Assembly (NCBI GenBank): GCA_933228895.1
Contig: OW121854.1
Location: forward strand, 13,519,131 to 13,583,130
DNA from: Platycnemis pennipes
Taxonomy: Eukaryota > Arthropoda > Insecta > Odonata > Platycnemididae
Direction of reading: 5' to 3'
Length of the DNA: 64,000 nucleotides
The stretch's first letter is position 1, and each line of letters starts with the position of its first letter. Both the position numbers and the translations under genes were made by a program. Below, piece after piece: positions 32,869-44,895 of the stretch. The notes below the pieces were generated by a model. It ran no database searches. It worked only from the letters and a program-made list of their open reading frames with translations, and was not told where the DNA came from.

Positions 32869-33018
32869 CTCTAATGGAGTCATTTATGGTTAGTATGTAC
32901 CTTGTCGGTTGGACGTTAAACTCCTGACCCTTCGCTGCCACCTTCCATGAAGAATAAATTATTTCTAAAGAAGAATGTCTCCCAACTTTTCCTTAATCTG
33001 CAGTAAAAACGTAACAAA
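32869..33018 (+). repeat. 150-bp block shared with the array, SINE-1-like body
   Basis: Contains TACCTTGTCGGTTGGACGTT followed by AAACTCCTGACCCTTCG and an AT-rich tail ending GTAACAAA. It is the inverted counterpart of 12,139-12,291, with roughly a dozen differences. Similarity stops at 33,018. Confidence 0.7.
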
Positions 33019-34094
33019 ACTCGCTACTTCCCCATTCATGGTGGCGCCAATGACCTCAGAGCTTGGTCCCCCCCTCCGCCACCATAATAACCTCTTCTGC
33101 CATCCCATCAAGAGAGCGTCAGTAGACGGGTTACAAAGAGGCCATTCAGCAGTAAGCAAAGTCGAGCGAAAAACGAAAAGTGTCAGAAAGGACACTTTAC
33201 TGAACGTTGGCACGAAAATTGGACAAACACGGAGCGGTTCATTTACGTGTTGATCCAATCACGAGAGATCCACACTGAAAATTTGCCTCCCTCACTCGCA
33301 TCGACCTGTATTTCCCCTCCGAGTCCGTTCGTGAAGAAATGGCTCGTTCTCTTGCACGCATATACACATTTGCTCAGCGCGACGAGAAGGGTGTAAACAG
33401 CTCACGCTTGCGAGAGCACGGCCATCAGGTGGGGTTGGGAGACGTGGTTGAGTCGTTAGAGCACGCCTTGGGCTTCCTGCCCCCTCAATCAAAAACGCCG
33501 ACACTTGAAGCGATCGAACACTTCGAGAGCTTCTCACCCCTCAACTCGCTTCATGGGTGCAGAAAATGCGTCGCGTTTGACAGGCCGTCCCTCGAAGAGC
33601 TGAGTTCGCACACCATCGATTTTCGAAGACAAAAGGGCCTTCGGAGCTGTCCGATAACTGGGACGTACGTTGCCCACGGCTCTACGTGACGGGCCCGATC
33701 CAAACAGTCACTCCCCAATCATCACGGATTGACTTAGGATGAGCAAACCGCCAACCCCTCGAGCTCCAGCTATACACAAGTCCTCTTGACTCCCGGATGA
33801 GTGATGAGAAAAAGGAACATTTCTTTCACCATCCACCATAATATTTATATTTCTTCTTTCCTCGCTGGCCCCGATGGGTGGGGTCGTTCTTCACTTGTTT
33901 CGACTTCGAAGATTTTCCTCCCGACACAGCATACAGACGTAAATTACGACCGATACATTACGGTCATTACAGCGGAAGACCCGAGCCTTGCGGAATGACT
34001 GAAGAATTTCCCTTTCACCAATCGCGAATGATCTCCACATCCAGTATCACAGCCCGAGATTAAGTGTTGCGCAACCGGTCAGTGTAGCTACATC
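33019..34094. other. Unassigned sequence
   Basis: 33,300-33,700 is GC-richer, with a plus frame of 116 codons (33,339-33,689) that has no known domain. An exon cannot be excluded but nothing supports one. Confidence 0.35.
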
Positions 34095-34835
34095 TATGAA
34101 TCTACAAAATACCCTGTAAGCCATCATAAAGGTGTGAGGTAGGGGGTGAATTCTCACTAATCTAAACTTTACGTCTAAACTTTAGTTTTTAAAAAAGGAT
34201 AAAAATAGCAAAACAAGCATGCGAAAACATGCTGTTAGTTGAGTTAGCTTAATGTCCTCATACCAATATGCAGCTACCTATGCTATTAACTGTTACACTC
34301 GTATTAGATATATTTACCGCTATTAATATCCCTAATTGTACTAGGAAAAAAGGACATTTTGAATCTGTCAGCTAGGCAATCAATTCCTCTAATTTTGTGA
34401 TTATGGTCCAGTCTACCATAGTACGTTGGGGTTCGCAAAATATTTTTAACGTCATCACTGAAAATATGGTCTTGGAATTTATTTAAGAGATTAAGTAAAT
34501 TTTAACCTGCGATCTGACAGTGATTCCCATTTTAATTCATTTCATAGACTGGTTACGTTAATATAATTTTCGTACCGTCCCTTTACAAATCTTGCCGAAC
34601 TTCGTTGCACACGTTCAAATTCATTATTTAGGCCCATTTCGTAGGGATCCCATACACTGGCAGCATATTCCAAATGAGGTCTAAGAGGGCAAAAGTAATC
34701 AATTTCTCGTACATGGACGTCGCATTTACCCAGTACTTTTTTGATGAATCCCAGTTTACGATTAGCTTTACCCAATAGTTCACGAACGTGTTTACCCCAG
34801 GAAAGATCATTTGTCAGTCTTATTCCAAGCTAGGC
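34095..34835 (-). pseudogene. LINE-A C-terminal pseudogene and 3' UTR
   Basis: Minus strand: LTNDLSWGKHVRELLGKANR, KLGFIKKVLGKCDVHVREID, RPHLEYAASVWDPYEMGLNN, FERVQRSSARFVKGRYENYI, then a frameshift and further decayed codons to FKMSFFPSTIRDI. 3' UTR ends at 34,095. Confidence 0.87.
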
Positions 34836-34927
34836 TGGCTTAGCAGCGCTAGGATTCAAATTCTGCCTCGGAAACGAATTGTGGGCCTGACTTATTATTG
34901 TATAGTTAGATTAGACAGTGTCAAAGA

Positions 34928-35079
34928 GGGCCATATTCAGAATCTCTACAGTCACACTTCCTCTGCTCATGTTCTAAATCCCTGCAACGAGTCAAATTGG
35001 TTGTGGATATTCTATCCGTAAAGGTGGTACTACTTCTCACCGTCCGATGAGAACTGAATTAAGATTCTGAATATGGCCC
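34928..35079. repeat. Inverted-repeat-flanked segment
   Basis: GGGCCATATTCAGAATCT (34,928-34,945) and its perfect reverse complement (35,062-35,079). A third, one-mismatch copy of the right arm lies at 35,282-35,299. CTACAGTCACACTTCC follows both the first and second arm. A tRNA-like B box (GGATTCAAATTCT, about 34,853) lies just upstream. Probably one or two degenerate TIR elements; ends not fixed. Confidence 0.5.
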
Positions 35080-35812
35080 AGAATCTCAACTACAGTCACA
35101 CTTCCACTACTAACGTCATAAAATCTATATTACGAGTGCAAAAAGATACACAGATTCACCTCTATATTGTCCGGAGTGCTATACTGCGTGCTAACACCAA
35201 CTTAGCAGGGAAAATATGCACACCGATTTGACCCAAAGTATAGAATTTAGGCCGTAAGCAGTAAAAGCGAGACTTCAGTTGAGATTCTGAAAATGGCCCA
35301 TAATCTCGGTAGTTCGGGCAACTGAAACCAGGGTGTCCAGCAGCTGGGCATTTGAAAATTCCCTGAGATTTCCAGGTTTTCCAGACATAATTTTTATTTC
35401 TCCAGAAAATATTGATTTTTTTACCGTTAAGTATAAGAGGACATTGGGTATGGTTATTGTGGAATTAAACGTACTTATTATTATTAATCTTGCATATTTG
35501 CAGAAAATAAACCAAATCCTGCATATTTGGAGTAAAATAAACAAAAACTCCAACATCATGCAACACTTTCATATAGTTCGTGAGAAAATGACATCACCAC
35601 CCTATCTTAGAGTTAAACATTATCATGCTGACGTTCGGGAACAAGGTTACATTACAACCAGACTTCGCTATGAATATCATTGATATGAAATGATTAACAA
35701 CTTAAAAAACTAAAGGAAGTGAATTTTTTCCAGGGTAATCGTCTACGGTGGGTTAAAGGAAAAGAAAAAAAAAGTCCAGCGTCATGGAACGCATTAGTAA
35801 TTTAAAACAAAA

Positions 35813-36245
35813 TCATATCACAAACCTAGTATGCAATATACTGCACGTTTCCAGATGCCAAAACCTCCGCTTGACAAATCTTGCCATTACAATTTTCAAC
35901 AAATCAGTCATTGCCGAAAACAGGAACGGAGCCACAGGCTTGCTGGATTGAAATTCCCTCAAAAATGGTACCAGCTCCGCCGTAGCTGTGACAAAGAGAG
36001 CCAGTTTAGGACCTAACATTTTGTCATGGATGGTGAACTCAATTAATCCGAAACTGTGACACATAGGTTCACATTTATTGCCCTCATGCTCACTTTTCTC
36101 ATCAACCTGAAAGCTCTTGACATAATTTCGTAAGGCTGAAAGAATATCGAGGGCTCTGAGTGCAACCTTTTCATTTTCTAACCACCTAACTGCACAGAAC
36201 TTCAATGGAAGACGTTGAGAATGAGTGATTTTTTTGAAGTCAGGT
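35813..36245 (-). pseudogene. hAT transposase remnant, C-terminal part
   Basis: Minus strand, 36,245 downward: RRPDFKKITHSQRLPLKFCA, VRWLENEKVALRALDIL, CHSFGLIEFTIHDKMLGPKL, ALFVTATAELVPFLREFQSS, PVAPFLFSAMTDLLKIVMAR. The RWLEN and KP..PFL segments are typical of hAT-family transposases derived from ZBED/SCAND3-like lineages. A frameshift after about residue 110 (ARFVKRRFWHLET) ends the frame; the next frame continues with VLASGNVQY. A transposase would be roughly 600-700 residues, so this is about a fifth. Confidence 0.72.
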
Positions 36246-37439
36246 CTACGGGTTGGGGAATATAAAAATAAATTGAACGGTGCACGAACCCATACAGCAC
36301 AAAGTGGTCAGAATTCGTGTAGATACAGGATAATAACTAGTTTTTACACTGTGTGTTTTTACCGTTCATACACGTGTCAGAAGGGTGTAAAGAGAGTGTA
36401 AAGTCGGCTTTATGTCCACTAAAAACCCGATAATACTCGTGTATGGTCATATTAGGTGTTAATTGAAAAAAATGCATGTATTAATTACGTAATTTACGCA
36501 ATTAGTACGTAAGATAGGTATAATGTATCCTGGCTAAACATGCTAAAAATATTTGTAACCGGGGACGGTAGTACAACAAAACTGCGATTGAAAAAACAAT
36601 GTTGAGAGAAAGTTTCGATCCGTACCCTTTACCCCTGAGCAACTCACCTTCTTAATGGAGACGAGTAATTTTAAGCACTTAATACTAATAAAAGACTTAC
36701 TTTACCCCTGAACAAACTTTTCATGATGGTAGATGCGTAAGTTTTAGTGCTATGGATGTAACATTATATTTCAAGCTTTTCTGTTAAAGATATTGGATTT
36801 ATAACCCGATAAGGGAGGGTGATTCGTAAGTCATTAATCCTGGACTACCTGCCTGCCAATTTTCGTCAACATCGTAACATCTGACTAGCATCGGACAATT
36901 CCTTCGTAAATTTGTAGACTTTTGAAAAAATATTTCCGTCGACATGAAATTCAAGGAACTGTAGTATTATTAATCAGACGTGTACAGTCTTAATTATAAT
37001 ACACATGCCGTTATAGAAAACTATATGTTTCTACAGAAAAATGCAATATACGAATGCATAACTTGTTCATCGCCTTTCGTATTCAGATATTAAAATTTGC
37101 GTTTTGACGAGGAAGTAAGTAATCAGCATGGACAATCGTAACTCAAGTGTTCGATCAGAAAATCTTCATTGAAAGTTTATTTTGAAATCATGGTGTAATG
37201 TTGGGATAGTTTGAGTTGAACCTGTTCAACTCAACTTACCCCGAACAACCACGAGTATTGTTTAGATAAATATGGTGATACACCTTAGCCTAGATTTCAA
37301 CCCAACCTACACGAACATAACATGTGCTGTATGGGAAGGAATGGAACGATATCCCATCCAGTTTCCCACATACCAACTTGAAATGCACAATTTATCGTGT
37401 TCAGCCCACAGCTACCTAAATCTAATATCAGGGGGCCAT

Positions 37440-37770
37440 CCGTATGCCCTTCAGAGAGGTCAGACTATAGTTCTTTCAAAAATTTGAAATTCACATTTGG
37501 ACCATCCACTGAAACTTGAAGGATTTTCTCGAGTTCTTTCCTGGTCTTGAAGCTTCTTTTAAAGCTCCGGGGAGATCAATGGCAGTAGTATGTAAAAATA
37601 CTGAAGTGAGGTACCGCGTACAAACTACATTCTGATTATCGTCCCAAAAGCGAACACTAAGATGAATTTGCTGTTTATTATTTTCGTCAGGCTTTCATCA
37701 AACCCCGCAACAAATTGCTGGCAACTCTCCATGCTCTTGTAACTGCCGAAACTTGCCGAATGCCGAATGC
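37440..37770 (-). pseudogene. hAT transposase remnant, N-terminal part
   Basis: Minus strand: SMESCQQFVAGFDESLTKII, then one shift, VRFWDDNQN-like residues, CTRYLTSVFLHTTAIDL, then LKEASRPGKNSRKSFKFQW and MDGPNVNFKFLKEL. The FWD..N..V.TRY..S.FL.HTTA.DL and VSMDGPNVN-type segments mark this transposase family in arthropods. Multiple frame changes make it non-functional. It lies upstream of the C-terminal part in the same direction, consistent with one gene. Confidence 0.66.
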
Positions 37771-37946
37771 AACTTGCCGAAAAAGGCTCCTTATTTCCGT
37801 TGCTGTTTTATACATTGGCTCCATCAAATATTCCAGAGTAAATAAGACATTTCCCTGAGATTTCCCTGATATTTCCAGTGAAAATAAAATTCCCTGAGAT
37901 TTCCCGGTCTTCCCGGTTTTCCAGAGCGCTGGACACCCTGTGAAAC

Positions 37947-38816
37947 CTAATTATACTTCTACTCCAGAATTGCGAGGCCACTGACTTCAAATGGTGTGAC
38001 AGAAGTTGCTGTAAAGTGGAGAGAATAGATTGCAAAATTATAGTTGCGCGGCAATGATTGATAGTTTTCCACTAGTAGGGTTGGCTGGCATGAGGATGTC
38101 CCTGATCAACTTTTCATTTCATTTATATATCGCCTTCTTACCTCTCCTATTCCTTCAAATCTGTACATTTCCTACCCTTCAGCATACTATCAGTAATGTC
38201 TAATCTTTTTCTACCTCTTCCTCGCTTACCTAGCATTTTGCGTTACATAACGTGCTTTAGCTTTCCATTGTCAAGTACCTGTCTAATTCTCCAACTCTTT
38301 ATGCTCGTGGACACGTATCCGAAAGAACCAGCAAAAGATTTTCAAATATTAATGGTTTTAGAACTACAACACTTGAGTGTTTAAAAGCGTACGGAAGCCT
38401 CTAAGTCTATCTATGTTAACTCGAACTCTCAATTTGATAATTAGTCGTATAACGATACGACTAATTATGAAATTGATAATTCGATGAAGTAGTCACTAAA
38501 CACGTTTTCGGCAAGCAACGCTAAGACAATTTTTTTCGTTAATTGCAAGCCAATTCGGAAAAGAGAGCATAATGTAATTCACAATAATGAAAGCCCTGCA
38601 TGTTCTATTTCCGTTTTTCACACGCTGCATTTTCGGCAGATAAATATATCCGCATTCCATGAAAGGATAACTAGTGAAGAATCTACCATTTCCCGTAGCG
38701 TTGCATTTAAAAAACACGTCCCAGGGAATGCACTTCGTTGCACTCATGATATATGTATCAGCCGTCCTGAGGTAGGAAAATCTGGTGTTCAGCAGGAAAA
38801 TCGAGCCAATTCTCTC
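37947..38816. other. Unassigned sequence with a strong hairpin
   Basis: A 21-bp stem with one mismatch at 38,430-38,475: arms ATAATTAGTCGTAT and ATACGACTAATTAT around the loop AACG, extended by CAATTT/AAATTG. Nothing else recognised. Confidence 0.45.
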
Positions 38817-38817
38817 G

Positions 38818-39275
38818 GGCTGAAATTTAGACTTAATCTCTTAAATAAATTCCAAGACCATATTTTCAGTGATGATGCTAAAAATATTTTGCGGACCCCA
38901 ACTTACTATGGTAGACTAGACCATAATTACAAAATTATAGAAATTGATTGCTGAACTGACAGATTCAAAATGTCCTTTTCTCCTCGTACAATCAGGGATA
39001 TGAATAACGGTAAATATATCCAGTACGAGTGTAGCAATGGATAACATTGGTAGCTGCATGTTTGTATAAGGACTTAAAGCTAACCCAACTAACAGCATGT
39101 TTTTGCATGTATGCTTTGCTATTTTTATGTTTTTTTAAATAGCGTAGTTTTGAACATCACCTATACAAGTACTAATCCTTTTTTATGCATGATATGTAGT
39201 GCATGTTTGGTGAGAATTCACCCCCTGCCACACACTTTTATGGTGGCTTGCAGGGTATTATGTAGATGTAGATGA
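38818..39275 (+). pseudogene. LINE-A C-terminal fragment and 3' UTR
   Basis: LKFRLNLLNKFQDHIFSDDA, KNILRTPTYYGRLDHNYK, a stop at DC*TDRFKMSFSPRTIRD, then the 3' UTR to GGGTATTATGTAGATGTAGA. 5'-truncated. Confidence 0.88.
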
Positions 39276-42200
39276 TGGATTAATTACTTTGATTATGATT
39301 GCTTTTCCTGATCAAGTCAGGTCTATCTGACTATTATCACGTATTCATGCTCCAAAGGAAATTATTCCTAGACAAAATAAAGTATTATTTATATAGAATG
39401 GTGCATTATGTATCTGAATATCACGGCCGACACGAAGTTCTATTGACGATAATTTAATATGCGTATTGATTTAATATTCTCGCGCATGCATCTTCAATAT
39501 AAGTAATGTTAAAAAAAGTATTGTAAACAACAAATGCGAATAACCACACTCGATTAATTTTGAACAGTCACGGAAATGATGGAGAGAGCCCCAAGGCCTT
39601 CTTCGCCATTTTTAGTCTGTTCACTACACAACTTTGCGGCCTGAGTAATTTTCTTTCGGATCTGAGAAGCGATATGAAAACCTAGAAATCACCGTTATAT
39701 TCAAAACTAAAATTTGCGTAACACAAATGCTGTAACCGAAGTAGTTTCGTTCAGCTTTTAAGAAATTGTATCATCTGCGTGACGGAAGAATAAAAATGCT
39801 CAGGCACCTGTCATGCTCTAATGTATTTTGTAATAAGTAATAATTTCGCATATGCATGTTATGAATGGCACGTGGCCGTCTTTTTCTGGAGTTGGCTGTT
39901 CATGGAAACAATGAATTTCATCATCAGAAAAGCACAATTTTCATGTTGATCCCTTTACTTAAAAGCCCTTATTGTAAACAATAACATCATTAATATTCCT
40001 CTAGAATGAGATAATCTTTCCTAATTCAACTTGATTTCTTCCTCATGGAAAATATTATCCGTAGATTGGTTTTTTCGTTTCCTGCACAAGGCTTTGCGTA
40101 AGAATTTCAAGATATGATAGAATGGTGCACCCGCTGTAATATCCTATTTTACACAATTCCGTAACGTCTTGAGAAAGACGACCAATTACCTCTCCAAAGA
40201 GTTTGGATTTTCCTGCACTGGCAACGTTTTTCTTTATTCCCCCACGCACCCTCGCGGTGGCTTGCAGGGTATTGCATAGATACAGATGTAATATATATAA
40301 ATCGCTTCAGCATGTTCCATACCTTTGTAAAACGACAACAAGAATCGCCCGATGAAAAAATCTTGGTTAAACCAATGATCTCGAGAGCATTGCGACCCAG
40401 CCTTAAACCCCTTTCTATAAAATATGAACTATTCATGGCACATCGCGATATCCATCAAATACTGTACGACGAAATTCCCGGATATGCACAAAGGCTTTTT
40501 TTTAAACAGTCCAACAAAATTTTAGAGCCCAAGAAGTTCACAACTAATTGAAGTGCTACTGTGCTCTTAAAGAAACACAATTGGTAAGTACAAATGGAAA
40601 GCAAAGAGATCCCACTTATATAGAAATCATATGAGAGCAAACTGAGCGATTTGTCCAGAAGTAGTCGTCCAAATAATAGTTCTGAGTTCACAAATATCAA
40701 CTCGAAGATTTCCACTGGGGAAACAAGGCGAAACTGGGGAAACAATATATAATACGGAAAATGATTGCCGTATACTGTTGAATCATGTGAGAATATTCTC
40801 TAAAACCGTTATCACTTTTCTTCACTTTCATGGACATTTTTGAAAAATGGAAAATGGCAAACGTGTCGCGAAAGAAAGAGATGGGAGTGCTCGAATTTCA
40901 TCACCTTTTAAGGCACAGGGAATCTTTTACGATACCCAACATTGATGTTGCGATAATGTACAGTTACATGCAATGATATGAATTCATTAATCGTTACCCT
41001 GCGGTAACATACGATTAATTACAACTACGCCATTTTTATGAACGCTCATTAAAGCAATTGATTTTTTCAGCCTCAAAGTATTTTCCAATACAGAGAGTAA
41101 CTAGAGTACAATAAGTACTGCATTGCAAATGGGATCGAATATGAGTTTTGCTGCCCAACACAGACCATTTTTCTTTTAGCATTTGCAGACTGTTTTAGAT
41201 TATGGCAAAAAAAAACAACCGCTTGGAAATTTGAATTTTACTTCGCAAGGTATATTTTCATCTCTCTAGCTGTGTTCGCCTGGCTAGAGACTGAAAACAC
41301 TCTTACAACAGGATAACGCGTTTTCATTTTAATTCTTCGGGTCTGGCGTTTCGTTTGCCATTGAATGCAGAAACTCATTCTTCACCCGCGAAGACAAAGG
41401 AGAGATAGTTCATAAACTTAAAACGCACAATCTAAACGGGCGAGACATTTAACCCCAGATAGGCGGCGTCGCTCGCGTGGTCCGTTAAGCAAACGTTGAC
41501 CCCCACTGGAGGCGATAAGAAAATGGGTTTTCTTCGCGAACTCACGAGGAACACCAGATAACAGGGGAGTGGGAAGGAGGAAAAAAGGGCCTTTTTATCG
41601 GAAAATGCGACAACCATATCCAATTGCAGCTATGAGGCGTAAGGGGAGTGTCCCGTTGGAAAATACCCAACACTCAATTTTATTGCTTGAAGAGAAATGA
41701 CGTTTTCCGTGACGTAATTTTTGCGAGAACTATGAAATCAACGGGAACATAAATTTTTTTAGCCCAATTTATCTTTGGACCAGATTTTCTTACGAAATAA
41801 TCAGGAAATTAATATCAGTGCCTCTTAGATTGGATAAGCAGTAAAGTTCCTACTACTGTTAGATGCATGAACAGGCATTAGATTTGAATTAAGAGCCAGA
41901 ATGGAGTGGATTTAAGTACGTAATTATCTGATCACGAAATCCTCATACCGAGAGTCTATCCTCTCTCAACGTTCAATGAGATACTCGGAGGGAATTGCTT
42001 AGCCACTACCAGCCAAACTATTCAAACCATCGGTGAAAATTATTTAAAAACTCACAAGAATAATTTCAGGAAGTGTATCACGAAAAAAACATTCACTGAT
42101 AATTATTCTTGTATTTTTTTGCAATTCTTACATTAAAACATTCACTAAAGAAAATATACCGAAAAATAGGCATAACTATATAATTGAATACTTTGTGGCT

Positions 42201-42652
42201 GCATCCATCTAGGAGATGAAGGCATTTCATAGCACAAGAGAAGTCTGACACTTGATCGTACACTATAAGCCACTTTAATGAAAGCATCAAATTTTTTACT
42301 GAAATATTTCTTTTCAAACTGACTTCCTCATCTTCTCTTATCATGAAATCAATCAAGTCTGCAAAATATTTCATACTGCAATGTTGTATTCAACTTTAAA
42401 ATTAATAACTGATATCTGGCTTGCATTAAATTTAATAGGTTCTTAACATACATTTTTTATAACACTGATTATTAGTAATTTACTGATACCATAGTAGTTA
42501 TTTTGTGAGGCAATTCGCTAGTAGAGCCCTACTTTGCCATATAAGTCAGAAGAGTGCAAAAGTCGATTAGAAATTTTTCACGTAACAAGAGTTGGGTAAA
42601 AATCCAGCGATAGCCTTAGTATTTTTTCAATTGAAGACACCTAGGGGGGAAC
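39276..42652. other. Long unassigned region with one LINE tail
   Basis: About 3.4 kb with no gene recognised. The only placed repeat is a LINE 3' terminus at 40,233-40,292 (CACCCTCGCGGTGGCTTGCA, then GGGTATTGCATAGATACAGA). Minus frames at 40,149-40,436, 40,455-40,745 and 42,093-42,374 have no known domain. Confidence 0.4.
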
Positions 42653-43070
42653 TGTACATCTGGAGCATGCTTCTTTACGGCAGTGAGGCTTGGACTATGA
42701 CCGCAGCGGAAAAGTCCAGGCTGGAAGCATTCGAAATGTGGTGCTAAAGATGAATGATGAAGATTGAATGGATCGACCGAGTGACAAACGAAGAAGTCTT
42801 AAGAAGAGTGAGAGAAAAGAGAAGCCTGCTGAAAACTCTAAGAAGAAGATGGGAGAACTTAATCGGCCATATCTTAAGGAACGATGGCCTGATGAAGACA
42901 ATCGTTGAAGGACAGGTGGATGGGAAAAATGGCAAAGGAAGGCCTCGAGTGAGATACACGGAACAAGTGATGAAGGATGTGAAAGAGAAGAAATACGTAA
43001 ATATGAAGAGATTAGCCGAAAGAAGAGTTCAGTGGAGAGCTGCATCAAACCAATCTGAGAATTGATGACT
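42653..43070 (+). pseudogene. LINE-C C-terminal pseudogene, best copy
   Basis: LYIWSMLLYGSEAWTMTAAE, RLEAFEMWC, two stops, then an open stretch 42,754-43,065: KIEWIDRVTNEEVLRRVREK, LIGHILRNDGLMKTIVEGQV, KGRPRVRYTEQVMKDVKEKK, NMKRLAERRVQWRAASNQSE. This is the C-terminus of a widespread arthropod endonuclease-RT LINE. The RT domain itself is absent. It serves as the reference for the other LINE-C fragments here. Confidence 0.82.
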
Positions 43071-43439
43071 AATGAATGATGAGGGGGGGAACTGATAAAA
43101 TATTATATCATGCCAGCGAATGGTGTAATGACTACTTAAGGATAGTTTCCCAGAGAAAACCAATAGGGGGGATGGATTCCATTGAAAAAATGTATGTCAT
43201 CACTAGGATTAAAAAACGCATTCCTCGAAATGGGAAACCAGTACTATATAGCTACATCAAGTTGAAACAGCTTTTATAGCGGTGTATGCATTGTTATTTC
43301 ACTTGCGTGATCTCTTGTATGATGATAAAAATAAATCTATAAGATGTCTTCTCAGTTTCATCTCATTTCATCAAAATAACCTCCAGCCATCAATCCTAAG
43401 AACATTTTGAAGCAGAACTTCACATTCTTTATCAACTAA

Positions 43440-43720
43440 CTTCTGCTCACTCATGCATTCTATCTTTACATTTTCACCACTTTTTCTTCATATCTCATTC
43501 GTCTACCTTTTATTTCCTCCTCATTTCCTCTTCCCTGCTCTTGTTGCATACGCATTCTTTACGAGACCATCAAGTATCGAAATATGCCCGATAAGTTATT
43601 ACGTCCCATTTTCTCAGAATTTTCATCACTCCTTCATCATCGGAGACAGACAATTCTCATGTGGATCACTTTTCTTAGAACTACTTCCGTTCTTTACGGC
43701 GTCGATTCATTTTATGTTCA
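43440..43720 (-). pseudogene. Decayed LINE-C C-terminal fragment
   Basis: Minus strand holds LIGHISILDGLVKNA and a GRRMRYEEKVVKM-type segment in different frames, matching LIGHILRNDGLMKTI and RYTEQVMKDVK of the better copy 370 bp away. It lies in inverted orientation to that copy. Confidence 0.5.
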
Positions 43721-43759
43721 CCCTCCTTCCCCTGTGACCTTCCGCAATGGGGGTCACGA

Positions 43760-43840
43760 CTTGGAGTTGAGGCTATGCGTAATGGTTGTGCTGCTGGCTT
43801 CCTATTCCGCGGGTCCGGGTTGAATTCCAGCAGTAGAAAA
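43760..43840 (+). repeat. tRNA-like SINE head remnant
   Basis: B box GGTTGAATTCC at 43,818-43,828, with GCGTAATGGTTGTGCTG as a possible A-box region about 45 bp upstream. No foldable acceptor stem. It directly abuts the tail of a LINE-A copy. Confidence 0.42.
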
Positions 43841-43844
43841 TTGT

Positions 43845-44745
43845 CTACATCTACATAATATCCTGCAAACCACCAAAAAGAAGAATTCTCACCAAACATG
43901 TAATAAATATCTTGCATAAAAATGTAGTAGTAATAATACTAGTATACTAGTATATACTAGTGTATACTAGTCTAAAATTAACTATTAAAAAAAGGTAAAA
44001 TTGGTAAGCTAGCATGCAATGACATGCTGTTAGGTGGGTCCTTATACCAACATGAATCTACCTATTCCATTGATACACTCGTATTGGATACATTTACCGC
44101 TATTCATATCCCCAATTGTACGAGGAAAGAAGAACATTCTGAATCTGTCAGTTCGGCATTCAATTTCTCTGATTTTGTGATTATAGTCCAGTCTACGATA
44201 GTAAGTTAGGGATCGTAAAATATTTTTAGCATCGTCACTGAAAATATTATCTTGGAATTTATTTCAGAGATTAAGTCTAAATTTCAAACTCTGATCTGAC
44301 AATGATTCCCATTTTAATTCATTATAATAGACTGGTTACGACAATTATAGTTATCGTACCGTCCCTTTACACTTCTTGCCAATCTTCGCTGCAAACGTTC
44401 GAGTTCATTATTTAGGCTTATTTCATATTGATCCCATATACCACCAGCGTATTCCAAATGAGGTCTAACAAGGGAAAAGTAGCTGATTTCCCGTACATGA
44501 TCGTCACATTTACCAAATACTCTTTTGATGAATATCAGTTTACGATTCGCTTGACCCATTATTTTACGTATGTGTTTACCCCAGGAAAGATCATGTGTCA
44601 GTCTTATTCCAAGATATTTAATGGATTCCACGTTTTTTAAATTCATAATTACTTATTTTGCAAGTGCTAGGATGAGAACAATTATTTTTCCAAAAATTCA
44701 TTACTACACATTTTTTAAAATTTTATTATAACTGCCATTGTCATT
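43845..44745 (-). pseudogene. LINE-A RT C-terminal region and 3' UTR, longest LINE-A copy
   Basis: Reaches furthest upstream of the LINE-A copies: NFKKCVVMNFWKNNCS-like codons near 44,700, then NLKNVESIKYLGIRLTHDLS, WGKHIRKIMGQANRKL, FIKRVFGKCDDHVREISYFS, LVRPHLEYAGGIWDQYEISL, and the usual C-terminus in shifted frames. The 3' UTR has an ACTAGTATA-rich expansion (43,926-43,972) and the tail at 43,845. Confidence 0.87.
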
Positions 44746-44754
44746 GGTACCATG

Positions 44755-44895
44755 GAACCAGCTTAAGTGTGAGAATCTCGTCAAGTTTTGTACTCCGTCC
44801 TTAGGATAAGTCGTTTAACCATGAACCCCTCTGCGCCATTCGAAAATGGTAATCGCTGAAGACAACGCCGGGTTTCACTCTTCTTCCAAATGTAT
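44755..44895 (+). repeat. SINE-1 body, head missing
   Basis: GTTTTGTACTCCGTCC, GTCGTTTAACCATGAACCCC, GCGCCATTCG and CGCCGGGTTTCACTC align in order with the body of the SINE at 4,435-4,690 and with 59,214-59,345. No B box. Confidence 0.55.

Larger units (their letters stand above)
35329..37940 (-). mobile_element. hAT-like DNA transposon, decayed, both ends present
   Basis: Begins CAGGGTGTCCAGC and ends GCTGGACACCCTG, a 13-bp perfect terminal inverted repeat of hAT type (CAGGG start). TGAAAC lies directly outside both ends (35,323-35,328 and 37,941-37,946); hAT normally duplicates 8 bp, and only 6 are visible, so the sites may have drifted. Subterminal TTCCCTGAGATTTCC repeats occur near both ends. 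Transposase remnants lie on the minus strand near both ends. The middle (about 36.25-37.4 kb) shows no coding signal and may be another insertion. Confidence 0.82.
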
